This document shows, piece after piece, positions 1-6,506 of a DNA stretch of 7,745 nt. This DNA is from Phycisphaeraceae bacterium. Lineage in GTDB: Bacteria; Planctomycetota; Phycisphaerae; Phycisphaerales; Phycisphaeraceae. The DNA is taken from the NCBI GenBank assembly GCA_016763955.1, contig JAESSU010000496.1, positions 1-7,745 of the forward strand, given 5' to 3'. Within the stretch, counting starts at the first letter, position 1. Every line of letters starts with the position of its first letter. The notes below the pieces were generated by a model. It searched no databases and was not told the origin of the DNA. It saw only the letters and a list, made by a program, of their open reading frames with translations. The translations under genes were made by a program, and so were the position numbers.

Positions 1-107
1 CCCCCGGAAGTTTTTCAAGGCAATTTTTTACCATCGTTGCTAGAAGGTCACAGAAAGTCTAGCGTTCTAAAAAAGACAACCACCAAGTCTTGGAAAACTT
101 CCGGGGG
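1..107. repeat. Inverted-repeat element (MITE-like or long hairpin), possibly cut at the window edge
   Basis: Bases 1-19 (CCCCCGGAAGTTTTTCAAG) are the reverse complement of bases 89-107 except for one position, t15 against g93, which would still pair as G-U in RNA. Pairs 20/88 (wobble) and 21/87 could extend the stem inward. The enclosed segment of about 65 bp carries no convincing gene; a short perfect hairpin CCAAG-T-CTTGG (83-93) sits in the right arm. Size and long arms fit a small non-autonomous transposable element or a palindromic intergenic repeat. A transcribed hairpin is also possible, though the loop is large for a terminator. The left arm starts at base 1, so the true left boundary and any target-site duplication cannot be seen. 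Confidence 0.6.
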
Positions 108-222
108 CGAAGGTTATTATCGGTCATTGTTCTACTTATTGTCGATGGATCAAGAGGTATGCCGATAGTTGCAAAGATAAGGTACGTGCGTCCTTTACTG
201 CGTCGATCAATGGAGATGTTTA

Positions 223-1569
223 ATGCCCGTGCTTCAAACCACAACCGCCCCACATTTAGCGACCGATCGCTCGAGCTTGGCTGTGGCAACGCGCAACATT
301 CGCATGATGCATTTCCTTGCACGGCTAGCCAAAGCGTTTAATGACGCGGACGTGCCTTTGATGGTGCTCAAGGGTGCTGCCATGCAGTTAACGGTTTACA
401 AATCGCCCAGTGATCGTGAGATGTGTGATTTAGATTTACTGCTTAGGCCATGCGATCTTGAAAAAGCGGTTGTGATCCTTGAATCTGTGGGCGCCTATCG
501 CAGTCAAATTTTGATGCGTGATGATTTTTTCCCCAAGTATTATTATGAAGCAGAATTCACTGTGGGCCACATCATGCCTGTGGTGATGGATGTCCATATT
601 CGTTCACTGCGTCCTTTACGCTACGTGCAGCTCATGCCCGATGATGCCTTGTGGGCTAACGCTCAACGTGTTCAGATAGGTGATGCCTATTTATACATCC
701 CCTGTCCTGAAGAGACGCTTTTGCACATGACGGCCCACTTGGCGGTGCATGGCGATTCAGCTCCTAAATGGCGTGAAGACATCTGTCTTTGGTCAGAGCA
801 ATTTGCAGACAAAATCAACTGGGAACATTTTGTCACCGCAGCAAGGAAGTGGCATTTAACCTTGCCAGTGGTCGCGGGGATTCAAGCAGCCCAGGTCAGT
901 CACCCACGAGGTGTTGTCCCTGATACTGTCACCGAGCAGTTACTCGATACGCCGGTCAACTGGCGAGATCGACTGTGTCTGCGTCAAGCCCCCCGAGATG
1001 ACACGCACCCTAGTACCCATGTTCTAATTAATGTCTTAGTCACGCCTGGAGTTGGCTTTGTGCTGGGTTATCTGTTTGCTGCCATTTTCCCCGGTAAACA
1101 ACATATGCACGAATGGTACGGCCATGAACATGCTGGCTGGTTACCCACTGCACACCTTTGTCGCTTACTACACCCGGTCACTAAATATCTCACCCCATTA
1201 TGGTCTTGGATGAGCCGTAGCAAACTTGAGCGCGATGAATCAGGCAAGCCCCAACTTGTCGCCCGTCACAATATTGATGCAGGCAAAGTCATCGGCAAAT
1301 TTCGTGTTCGCAAATGGGACGGCCAAACACAACTGAGTATCGGACTCACCGATCCCGATGGCCAGACCCAACGATTCTCCATGAAAGGCAAGATGCAATT
1401 CGTAAGTTCAAGCGAAATTCCCAACGCACGATTTGAGGGTTACAAGCTCGTGACCATCAAGCGAATTGCGATTGACGAACCCATTTGTATCGGAGTTGAA
1501 CGCATAAGTCAGGTTACCGGACGCCATACACACACCCAAACCACACAAACACTACAAAAAGCAGCATAG
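223..1569 (+). CDS. Nucleotidyltransferase family protein (NTP_transf_5 type) with extra C-terminal domain
   Basis: A 448-residue protein whose first two thirds match the NTP_transf_5 group (Pfam PF14907) of the nucleotidyltransferase superfamily. Visible hallmarks are VLKGAAM (48-54), the metal-binding-type DLDLLLRP (D69, D71) after SDRE, a third candidate acidic residue in MDVHIRS (D123), and the helical AHLAVHG...KWREDICLW region (171-190). Such proteins are expected to transfer a nucleotidyl group, but the substrate of this family is unsettled; in lasso-peptide and PqqD clusters it is thought to be a tailoring enzyme. Residues from about 340 form an additional beta-rich segment not expected from the family core. 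The ATG at 223 follows GGAG at 212-215 (7-nt spacing), and an in-frame stop at 178-180 with no better start between supports it. It heads the cassette, 71 bp before the small peptide gene. It ends in Lys-Ala-Ala. Family assignment is firm; role is inferred. Confidence 0.85.
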   Translation: MPVLQTTTAPHLATDRSSLAVATRNIRMMHFLARLAKAFNDADVPLMVLKGAAMQLTVYKSPSDREMCDLDLLLRPCDLEKAVVILESVGAYRSQILMRDDFFPKYYYEAEFTVGHIMPVVMDVHIRSLRPLRYVQLMPDDALWANAQRVQIGDAYLYIPCPEETLLHMTAHLAVHGDSAPKWREDICLWSEQFADKINWEHFVTAARKWHLTLPVVAGIQAAQVSHPRGVVPDTVTEQLLDTPVNWRDRLCLRQAPRDDTHPSTHVLINVLVTPGVGFVLGYLFAAIFPGKQHMHEWYGHEHAGWLPTAHLCRLLHPVTKYLTPLWSWMSRSKLERDESGKPQLVARHNIDAGKVIGKFRVRKWDGQTQLSIGLTDPDGQTQRFSMKGKMQFVSSSEIPNARFEGYKLVTIKRIAIDEPICIGVERISQVTGRHTHTQTTQTLQKAA

Positions 1570-1640
1570 TTTTAATCGTTACATTCAATACCTTCCTGTA
1601 ATTTGTCGATACAAAACAAGGAAAGAGACACCGCAGCATT

Positions 1641-1832
1641 ATGGATCACAAAAACGAACCATCTAAACCCCAGGCAACACAACAGCCCGCGGCAGACACT
1701 AACGAGCAACCTAAACAGTCGCGTCGTGAGTTTGTAACCCGCATGGCTCGCAAGACTGCGTACATCGCCCCGGTGGTGATTGCCCTCTCTGCCAACAGGT
1801 CCGCCATGGCTAGTGCATCTATTCCATCCTGA
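1641..1832 (+). CDS. Small Tat-motif peptide, candidate substrate/precursor of the cassette
   Basis: A 63-residue peptide. Residues 1-26 are polar and rich in Gln, Pro, Asn and Lys. A twin-arginine-like motif SRREFV follows (27-32), then basic residues, a hydrophobic stretch AYIAPVVIALSA (40-51), an AMA signal-peptidase-like site (55-57) and a short tail SASIPS (58-63) ending in serine. It therefore looks like a complete Tat-type targeting signal with essentially no passenger. Small proteins with RR-x-F/L followed by K-x-AYxxPVV are, from memory, recurrent neighbours of PqqD and HprK-like genes. The position between the nucleotidyltransferase and PqqD suggests it is what the enzymes act on. 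A purine-rich AAGGAAAGAG (1618-1627) lies 13 nt upstream, a loose ribosome-binding site. Alternatives are a membrane-tethered small protein or a degenerate remnant. That it is a gene is likely; its substrate role is inferred. Confidence 0.75.
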   Translation: MDHKNEPSKPQATQQPAADTNEQPKQSRREFVTRMARKTAYIAPVVIALSANRSAMASASIPS

Positions 1833-1867
1833 TCCAAAGGATTGCCGTTTCTCTTAAAAATCACACG

Positions 1868-2197
1868 ATGTTTAAGACCTCCCAAGAACCCTCTGCCTAT
1901 CCCACGGTCAATGCCTGGACCATCCCAGGCACTGCAATCCCCTGCCCAACCCGTCGTAGAGACGTGGTCAAAAAAACGCTAGACGGCGAAGCGATTCTCT
2001 ATGACCCTATTAACGGCTCAACTTTCAGACTCAATCAATCCGCATTAAATGTCTGGATGGGTTGTCATCCCGGTCGTCAACTTGATGATCTGGCGCGTGA
2101 TGTCTGTCAGCAGTATGACGTGGACGAATCAACGGCTCACGACGATGTCCAACAGATGATCGCATTGTTTGCCAACCATGGATTACTCACACCGTGA
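1868..2197 (+). CDS. PqqD family peptide chaperone (HPr-rel-A type)
   Basis: A 109-residue PqqD-like protein. The recognisable core runs from about residue 34 to the end: LDGEAILYDP (38-47), the turn NGSTFRLNQSALNVW (49-63), a helix with DDLARDVCQQYDVD (73-86) and the closing LFANHGLL (100-107). PqqD domains are winged-helix RiPP recognition elements that bind a leader peptide and present it to modifying enzymes; a catalytic role is not expected. The preceding 63-residue peptide, 35 bp upstream, is the obvious partner. The first ATG is used although no clear Shine-Dalgarno sequence precedes it, which may mean coupling to the peptide gene. The stop codon overlaps the GTG start of the kinase gene as GTGA, pointing to coupled translation. 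The N-terminal 30 residues, rich in Pro and Thr, are an extension of unknown use. Family call is firm; the exact partner is inferred. Confidence 0.88.
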   Translation: MFKTSQEPSAYPTVNAWTIPGTAIPCPTRRRDVVKKTLDGEAILYDPINGSTFRLNQSALNVWMGCHPGRQLDDLARDVCQQYDVDESTAHDDVQQMIALFANHGLLTP

Positions 2198-3132
2198 AGA
2201 ACCAAAAATCTCAGTCCAATTTGCCGTTTTTGCGTTTGAACATCGGGCCGATGCAGGTCGCGGTGCGTAGCTGCTTAGACCAATTCACTAAAGACCTATC
2301 CGAACTGTATTCACACGTCCGCCAACCGGACATTTATGAAAACCAGCTGGATCGCCAGAACATGTTAGTGCTCGAAGCAGTCCCCTCACCATCGATCAAT
2401 CCGTTTTACAAACGGTACACCGTCAAAGGGGATGGCGAAGATCTTTTTGTACATCTCAAACAAAATGAAGTCCTGCCCTACTTGGAATGGGCAACAAACT
2501 GGCGAGTGATGGCGCGCTGTCCGGAGTTCTTACAAATCCATGCAGCCTCACTAAGTTTAAATGGCAAGGGGTTGATTCTTGCAGCGGCTTCAGGATCAGG
2601 CAAATCAACTTTATCAGCAGCACTGATGTCTCGCGGCTGGCGATATCTCTGTGATGAATTTGCTTTGATCCATCAGCAAACGCTGCAATTACATGCCTTT
2701 CCCAAAGCGATCTGCATTAAAGAAGGCTCGTTCTCAATTCTCGATGAATTGGGCATGCCTCGCTGGGAACGCAAACATTACGTTAAAGCATTTAAGGGCA
2801 ACGTCGCCTATGTTCGTCCCTCAAAACTAAGTCAACAAAATCTCACTGCCACGTATCCCGTGCAACGAATTGTGTTCCCCCGCTATGTCGCACATCACCA
2901 GCCGGTCCTGCGTGAGATGTCCCGCAGTGAAGCGGCGATCGAGCTCGCGGAGTTATCCTTTAACCGTCATACTTTTGGCGGCCAGCAAACCATAGATACG
3001 CTCACCGAAGTTTGCCGTAATGCTCGGTGTTACCGTCTGGAAACTGGGGATATTCACCGCAGTTGTGAAATGATTGAATCGCTAATGCGTGATGTCGATA
3101 TTAAGCCTACACGCAATATTCAAGCAGCATGA
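2194..3132 (+). CDS. HprK-related kinase A (P-loop kinase of the HPr kinase fold)
   Basis: A 312-residue protein with a C-terminal P-loop domain like HPr kinase/phosphorylase. The Walker A loop is ASGSGKST (132-139), preceded by LQIHAASLSLNGKGLIL (113-129) as in HprK. A second acidic motif YLCDEFALI (151-159) provides D154/E155. The N-terminal about 110 residues are variable and lack the HprK N-terminal fold. True HprK phosphorylates Ser46 of the PTS protein HPr, but relatives in lasso-peptide clusters phosphorylate the C-terminal serine of the precursor. Placement after PqqD suggests a peptide substrate here, possibly the 63-residue peptide, which ends in Ser. No HPr gene is in the window. 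The GTG start overlaps the PqqD stop; an ATG at codon 20 is a weaker alternative. The protein ends IQAA. Family call is strong; substrate is inferred. Confidence 0.85.
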   Translation: MKNQKSQSNLPFLRLNIGPMQVAVRSCLDQFTKDLSELYSHVRQPDIYENQLDRQNMLVLEAVPSPSINPFYKRYTVKGDGEDLFVHLKQNEVLPYLEWATNWRVMARCPEFLQIHAASLSLNGKGLILAAASGSGKSTLSAALMSRGWRYLCDEFALIHQQTLQLHAFPKAICIKEGSFSILDELGMPRWERKHYVKAFKGNVAYVRPSKLSQQNLTATYPVQRIVFPRYVAHHQPVLREMSRSEAAIELAELSFNRHTFGGQQTIDTLTEVCRNARCYRLETGDIHRSCEMIESLMRDVDIKPTRNIQAA

Positions 3133-3146
3133 TGCTCTGTTTTTTT
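3124..3146 (+). terminator. Possible weak terminator after the cassette
   Basis: A short inverted repeat (AGC...GCT around ATGAT, overlapping the kinase stop codon) is followed by seven T residues at 3140-3146. It lies in the 55-bp gap between two convergent genes, where a terminator is expected. The stem is only three to five base pairs, so this is tentative. Confidence 0.25.
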
Positions 3147-3187
3147 GACATTCACTTTAAATATCACAACACAAAAACGTAGGTGGC

Positions 3188-4036
3188 CTAACAACTCAAA
3201 GGTCCCTTTTTCATTTCACCTTTTTTAATATAAATTCGGTGAATCAACTGTTGCTCGCTGAGCTTCTGATTGCTGGCATCAAACATATCTCGGTTTTTGA
3301 GAACCGGTTTATCCCAGGCTAGCGGTTGATAATGTTCTGCTACAGTTGCATCTTCAAAGCGGTAGTCTGCTTCATCTAATGTCATCAAGCCCTCTTGTTT
3401 GAGGTAGCTATCGAGTTGTGTTAATTGATGATCAAATCGACTAAACGGGTAAATTTCACCGCTACTCTGAGGATTTTGTGTTCGGTTTTCTGTCCGTTGG
3501 AGAACTGCTAGGCAGAAGATCGCGTCATACCCATCTTGCATTTGCCAAGCCGGATCATCCGTGTGATAAATGGACATCCGTGGTTGATCGCAGCGTTGCT
3601 GTGCGGTTTTAATATTCCAAGGATTAATGTCCACGCCCACGATTTGAGCTTGAGGGAAATATTGGCCTAACGTCAAAACTTCCTCACCCGTTGAGCAACC
3701 AAAAGAAAGCAATCGCAAGGCTGGCTTGTTGATGTGATACATTCGACAAGCATTAAAGAGTAATGGATAACGATCCATTTTGGTAAAATTTGCCACTTGA
3801 TGTAGATCAGTTCGACTGTTGGTTGCTAGCTGGCGGATCGAACGAAATTCAGAGCTAACAAGCCACCTAAGACTGTCCCCACCTAACTGCCACAGGGCAT
3901 ACATGAACATGCCTGTCACACGGAGAACCGGATTCTCTGAAGCTTTCATCGCTTCAAGACGGCGACCGATACTTTGTCGCAATCGGAAAAGTCCATGACG
4001 GATAAAGTTTGGTTTAATCGCTGCATCTTGATTCAT
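3188..4036 (-). CDS. Class I SAM-dependent methyltransferase, CheR-like
   Basis: A 282-residue protein with a Rossmann-type methyltransferase core. Motif I is LLSFGCSTGEEVLTLG (109-124), closely resembling the SFGCSTGEE loop of CheR-type enzymes. The acidic residue that would contact the ribose of S-adenosylmethionine is D136 in IVGVDINPWNI (132-142). Motif IV-like DAIFCLAVLQR (171-181) follows. The first 100 residues are mainly helical and basic and may fix substrate choice. No chemotaxis genes are nearby, so the substrate is unknown. The ATG is preceded by GAGGGG with 5-nt spacing, a good ribosome-binding site. The gene faces the cassette tail to tail (55-bp gap), so it is not co-transcribed with it; any link is only by neighbourhood. 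It lies 177 bp downstream of the pseudouridine synthase gene on the same strand. Methyltransferase call is firm; target is not known. Confidence 0.85.
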   Translation of the reverse strand: MNQDAAIKPNFIRHGLFRLRQSIGRRLEAMKASENPVLRVTGMFMYALWQLGGDSLRWLVSSEFRSIRQLATNSRTDLHQVANFTKMDRYPLLFNACRMYHINKPALRLLSFGCSTGEEVLTLGQYFPQAQIVGVDINPWNIKTAQQRCDQPRMSIYHTDDPAWQMQDGYDAIFCLAVLQRTENRTQNPQSSGEIYPFSRFDHQLTQLDSYLKQEGLMTLDEADYRFEDATVAEHYQPLAWDKPVLKNRDMFDASNQKLSEQQLIHRIYIKKGEMKKGPLSC

Positions 4037-4213
4037 TTATACCCCTCGCCAACGACCTTGCCTGTTGCTGATGTACGCGGCATGTTGTTTTAGGACTCCA
4101 AAGCGTTTTGGGCGCGGACAAAATGATACCCGTGAGTATATTTAAGAGCATCGGTTCAGATGGGACGAAGAGAACAATTTTTAACCCCGTAACCGACACG
4201 ATCAGATCAGATT

Positions 4214-5587
4214 TTATTCAGATTCAAGTCCGGGGGCGCAAACAGGGACCGCTTGCTCTAAATCGATCCATGTCCCCTTTTTGGCGACGATAGCATCCTC
4301 ACGTTTATGCTCACGGAGTTTGTGAACCAGTGTGCGCATCGGATCATGCAAGGGTGCCGTGTAGCGATTAAACTCACGGGTATCTGGATGATATAAACCT
4401 AACAATGCCGCATGCAAAGCAGGATGTGTAATGATCAAATCGTCTCGCAATAGAGCAGCTGCTTCCATTGCTTTGCCTTCTTCTTTTTTGCGAGCATAGT
4501 TTAAAAACTTACGTGATCCAGCTGCAAAGGGAGGTTGTGTAATTTCAGGCTCACCTATGGGTTCTCCGCCATAGACAATATCGCCGACAATCGGATGACC
4601 AAGATAGGACAGATGGACACGGATTTGATGTGTGCGTCCCGTGCGAAGTTCGATTTCCACGAGGCTGTAACCTTCATATTGTTCACGCACACGGTAAATG
4701 GAAACCGCATGTTTGGACATATGATCTTCGCGGACACAGAAGGCTTCATGGATCGTTGGATGCCGAGCAATGTGCTGTTCGATCACTTCGCCTTGGACAT
4801 CAAAATTGCCATGCACCACAGCGAGATATGCTTTAAGTGTTTTGCGTTCTTCAAATTGTTTGGCAATGGCCCAATGTGCTTCTTCCTTTTTAGCCACGAC
4901 CAGTACGCCGGTGGTGTACTTGTCTAAGCGATGGATGATGCCTGGCCTAAACTCTGCACAGCCGACATCACTAAGACCTTGAACTTTGCCGAGTTCTTCT
5001 TTGGAGAGTCGTTGTTTCTTTTTAAAGCCCCGAGTCTGGTAAGCCTTAAACTTTTTACCTTCAGCTTCGACTTGTTGTTGGAAGCGATAGGCTAGGCCGT
5101 TGATGAGTGTGCCTGAGGTATGGTTGCGTGCGGGATGAACGATGACGCCTGCTTGTTTGTTGATGACAAGAAAGCCTCTATCATCGTGAAGCACTGCAAT
5201 GGGAATCGGTTCAGGCTCAATGGTTTTGGTCGCAAGTCTGGGCAGTTCGACTTCGATGACATCGTTCATGCGGATGGAGGTGCTGGGCTTGGGCTGCTTG
5301 CCGTTAACCTGAACCATTTTGGCATCGATGAGTTTTTTGACACGTGACCGTGAAATACCTTTTAGCCGTTGTTGCAGGTAGGCATCAAGGCGCATTTTTG
5401 AGTCACGGGAGATGACGTATTTGTGATGCCGTTGCACAGAATCATCCGCATTTTCAGAAGGCGTAAGATCACCGTCTGAATCTAAATCGTCTGAGTCCTG
5501 CAAACTGGCATCGTCTTGGCCATCATCCTTCGATTTGGTGATGTCATCGTCATCATCTGGCTCAATAGCAGGGCTAGGATCACTCAT
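4214..5587 (-). CDS. rluD: RluD-type ribosomal large subunit pseudouridine synthase with extra segments
   Basis: A 457-residue RluA/RluD family enzyme that isomerises uridines to pseudouridine, typically in helix 69 of 23S rRNA. In order: a very acidic N-terminal tail (1-50), an S4 RNA-binding domain (about 66-112, with SRSRVKKLIDAKMVQVNG), the catalytic domain from about 130, VHPARNHTSGTLINGL (150-165), and the catalytic aspartate D222 in RPGIIHRLDKYTTG (214-227). TGRTHQIRVHLSYLGHPIVGD (316-336) is the conserved substrate-side motif, and the closing HPALHAALLGLYHP (388-401) is also present. It is over 100 residues longer than E. coli RluD because of the acidic tail, a Lys-rich insert (about 169-213), a second insert (about 340-386) and a C-terminal tail. 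The start overlaps the upstream TPR gene stop as ATGA, so translation is probably coupled; no separate ribosome-binding site is evident. RluD versus RluA/RluC specificity is not decided by sequence alone. Confidence 0.9.
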   Translation of the reverse strand: MSDPSPAIEPDDDDDITKSKDDGQDDASLQDSDDLDSDGDLTPSENADDSVQRHHKYVISRDSKMRLDAYLQQRLKGISRSRVKKLIDAKMVQVNGKQPKPSTSIRMNDVIEVELPRLATKTIEPEPIPIAVLHDDRGFLVINKQAGVIVHPARNHTSGTLINGLAYRFQQQVEAEGKKFKAYQTRGFKKKQRLSKEELGKVQGLSDVGCAEFRPGIIHRLDKYTTGVLVVAKKEEAHWAIAKQFEERKTLKAYLAVVHGNFDVQGEVIEQHIARHPTIHEAFCVREDHMSKHAVSIYRVREQYEGYSLVEIELRTGRTHQIRVHLSYLGHPIVGDIVYGGEPIGEPEITQPPFAAGSRKFLNYARKKEEGKAMEAAALLRDDLIITHPALHAALLGLYHPDTREFNRYTAPLHDPMRTLVHKLREHKREDAIVAKKGTWIDLEQAVPVCAPGLESE

Positions 5588-6381
5588 TTAGCTGGTTTAT
5601 CTTCACTCATCCCAGGCAAAACAACCGGTGAGGAAAGGTCGAGCTTAGCGTTTGGAGCTTTGATCGTAATACCCGCATCGATATCAGAGAACTTGGGTTT
5701 AGCAACCGGAATCGCCTTAACAAACTTAACGGGGGACTTGATATCATCAAGTTGTTTCTTACGGTTGGACGCTTGCGCGGTTAGCACATGGTAACGCGTA
5801 CCTGCTAATGCAACCGCTTGGTCATAAGCTTGGGCTGCTTGGTCCCATTGGTTTTGAGATTCAGCAATACTGCCAAGTCCTAGAAAAGCATTGATTTGTA
5901 AAACAACATGAACGCTCTTATCGTTTGCCACGGCTTGATACATGATCTTGGCATCTGCGAGCATTTCGCGGGGGTCTTGCGTTTGTGCAGGTGCAATGAT
6001 CACAGCAGGAGCCACAGTTGTCGCGTCTGCTTCTGTCACTTCAACGGGTTCAACTGGCTTAGCGGGTGTTTGTGGGACAGTCGCTTGAGCTAAAAGTAAA
6101 TCCGCACCGCGCAGATAAGCCAGTGCCTTAACAGCACCTTCATTATCCGCAGCCGTTGCGCGATAGCTTTCAGGACTGGTGCTTCGGGCAAGACCGCCCC
6201 ATGCGTTTTCATGGGCCATCATCTTGTTATGTTGGTAATAACGTGTCCCCGTAAAAGTACCGACAACCACGAGGATAACAATCAATGTGATCTGCCCGTA
6301 CTTGGCCCACCATTCATTAAAGTGAGTCAGGAAAACAACCAGATCATTTTGTTCAAGTTCGTGACGATGTTGTGAATCCAT
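5584..6381 (-). CDS. Membrane-anchored tetratricopeptide (YfgM-like) protein
   Basis: A 265-residue protein with one N-terminal membrane segment at about 30-47 (ITLIVILVVVGTFTG) after an amphipathic HELEQNDLVVFLTHFNEWW start (8-25). The rest should lie on the outer face of the membrane. Residues 139-208 form paired helices typical of tetratricopeptide repeats, including AFLGLGSIAESQNQWDQAAQ (165-184). They are separated from a shorter helical part (50-100) by a Pro/Ala/Val/Thr-rich linker (101-137). The layout resembles YfgM (TPR_21 family), an ancillary SecYEG-associated factor, and membrane TPR proteins common in planctomycetes. The C-terminal 50 residues are low in helix and Lys/Pro rich. 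The gene overlaps rluD by four bases and presumably drives its expression. A weak purine-rich GAGAGA precedes the ATG. The exact role is unknown; scaffold or chaperone is the best general guess. Confidence 0.75.
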   Translation of the reverse strand: MDSQHRHELEQNDLVVFLTHFNEWWAKYGQITLIVILVVVGTFTGTRYYQHNKMMAHENAWGGLARSTSPESYRATAADNEGAVKALAYLRGADLLLAQATVPQTPAKPVEPVEVTEADATTVAPAVIIAPAQTQDPREMLADAKIMYQAVANDKSVHVVLQINAFLGLGSIAESQNQWDQAAQAYDQAVALAGTRYHVLTAQASNRKKQLDDIKSPVKFVKAIPVAKPKFSDIDAGITIKAPNAKLDLSSPVVLPGMSEDKPAK

Positions 6382-6395
6382 GAGGTCGTATCTCT

Positions 6396-6419
6396 CTGTC
6401 TGTCTATAAACTGTCTGTC
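6396..6419. repeat. Paired 9-bp direct repeat in the TPR gene leader
   Basis: CTGTCTGTC occurs at 6396-6404 and again at 6411-6419, separated by TATAAA. On the coding (minus) strand this reads GACAGACAG-TTTATA-GACAGACAG and lies just upstream of the TPR gene start at 6381. The 15-bp period could suit a regulator binding site or may be simple-sequence drift. Confidence 0.4.
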
Positions 6420-6506
6420 GGACGAATTATTGGTGATGTACACACATGCTCTACATTTCGTAAAACAGGGCATGAAATTCAATCAAGCTCATTATGATAA
6501 CCGATT

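Noticed and set aside
169..199. Possible promoter TTGCAA/TTTACT before the nucleotidyltransferase gene
   Set aside because: Both boxes match consensus in only four of six positions and the spacing is 19; not distinguishable from chance.
90..341. Plus-strand open frame of 83 codons overlapping the start of the nucleotidyltransferase gene
   Set aside because: It begins inside the right arm of the inverted repeat and overlaps 119 bases of a gene with clear family motifs; its protein has no recognisable pattern.
1560..3130. GCAGCAT repeated at the ends of two cassette genes and before the peptide start
   Set aside because: Two copies are simply Ala-Ala codons before a stop, and the third is a 7-base match likely by chance.
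223..3132. Interpretation as a complete lasso-peptide gene cluster
   Set aside because: No asparagine-synthetase-like cyclase, transglutaminase-like protease or transporter is present in the window, and the peptide lacks a clear Gly/Cys-start core with Asp/Glu at ring position 7-9.
4014..4199. Minus-strand open frame of 61 codons between rluD and the methyltransferase gene
   Set aside because: No ribosome-binding site, non-ATG start, overlap with the methyltransferase start in another frame and no recognisable sequence; the methyltransferase has its own strong ribosome-binding site.
4535..4927. Several plus-strand open frames opposite rluD
   Set aside because: They are antisense shadows of the conserved catalytic domain of the pseudouridine synthase.
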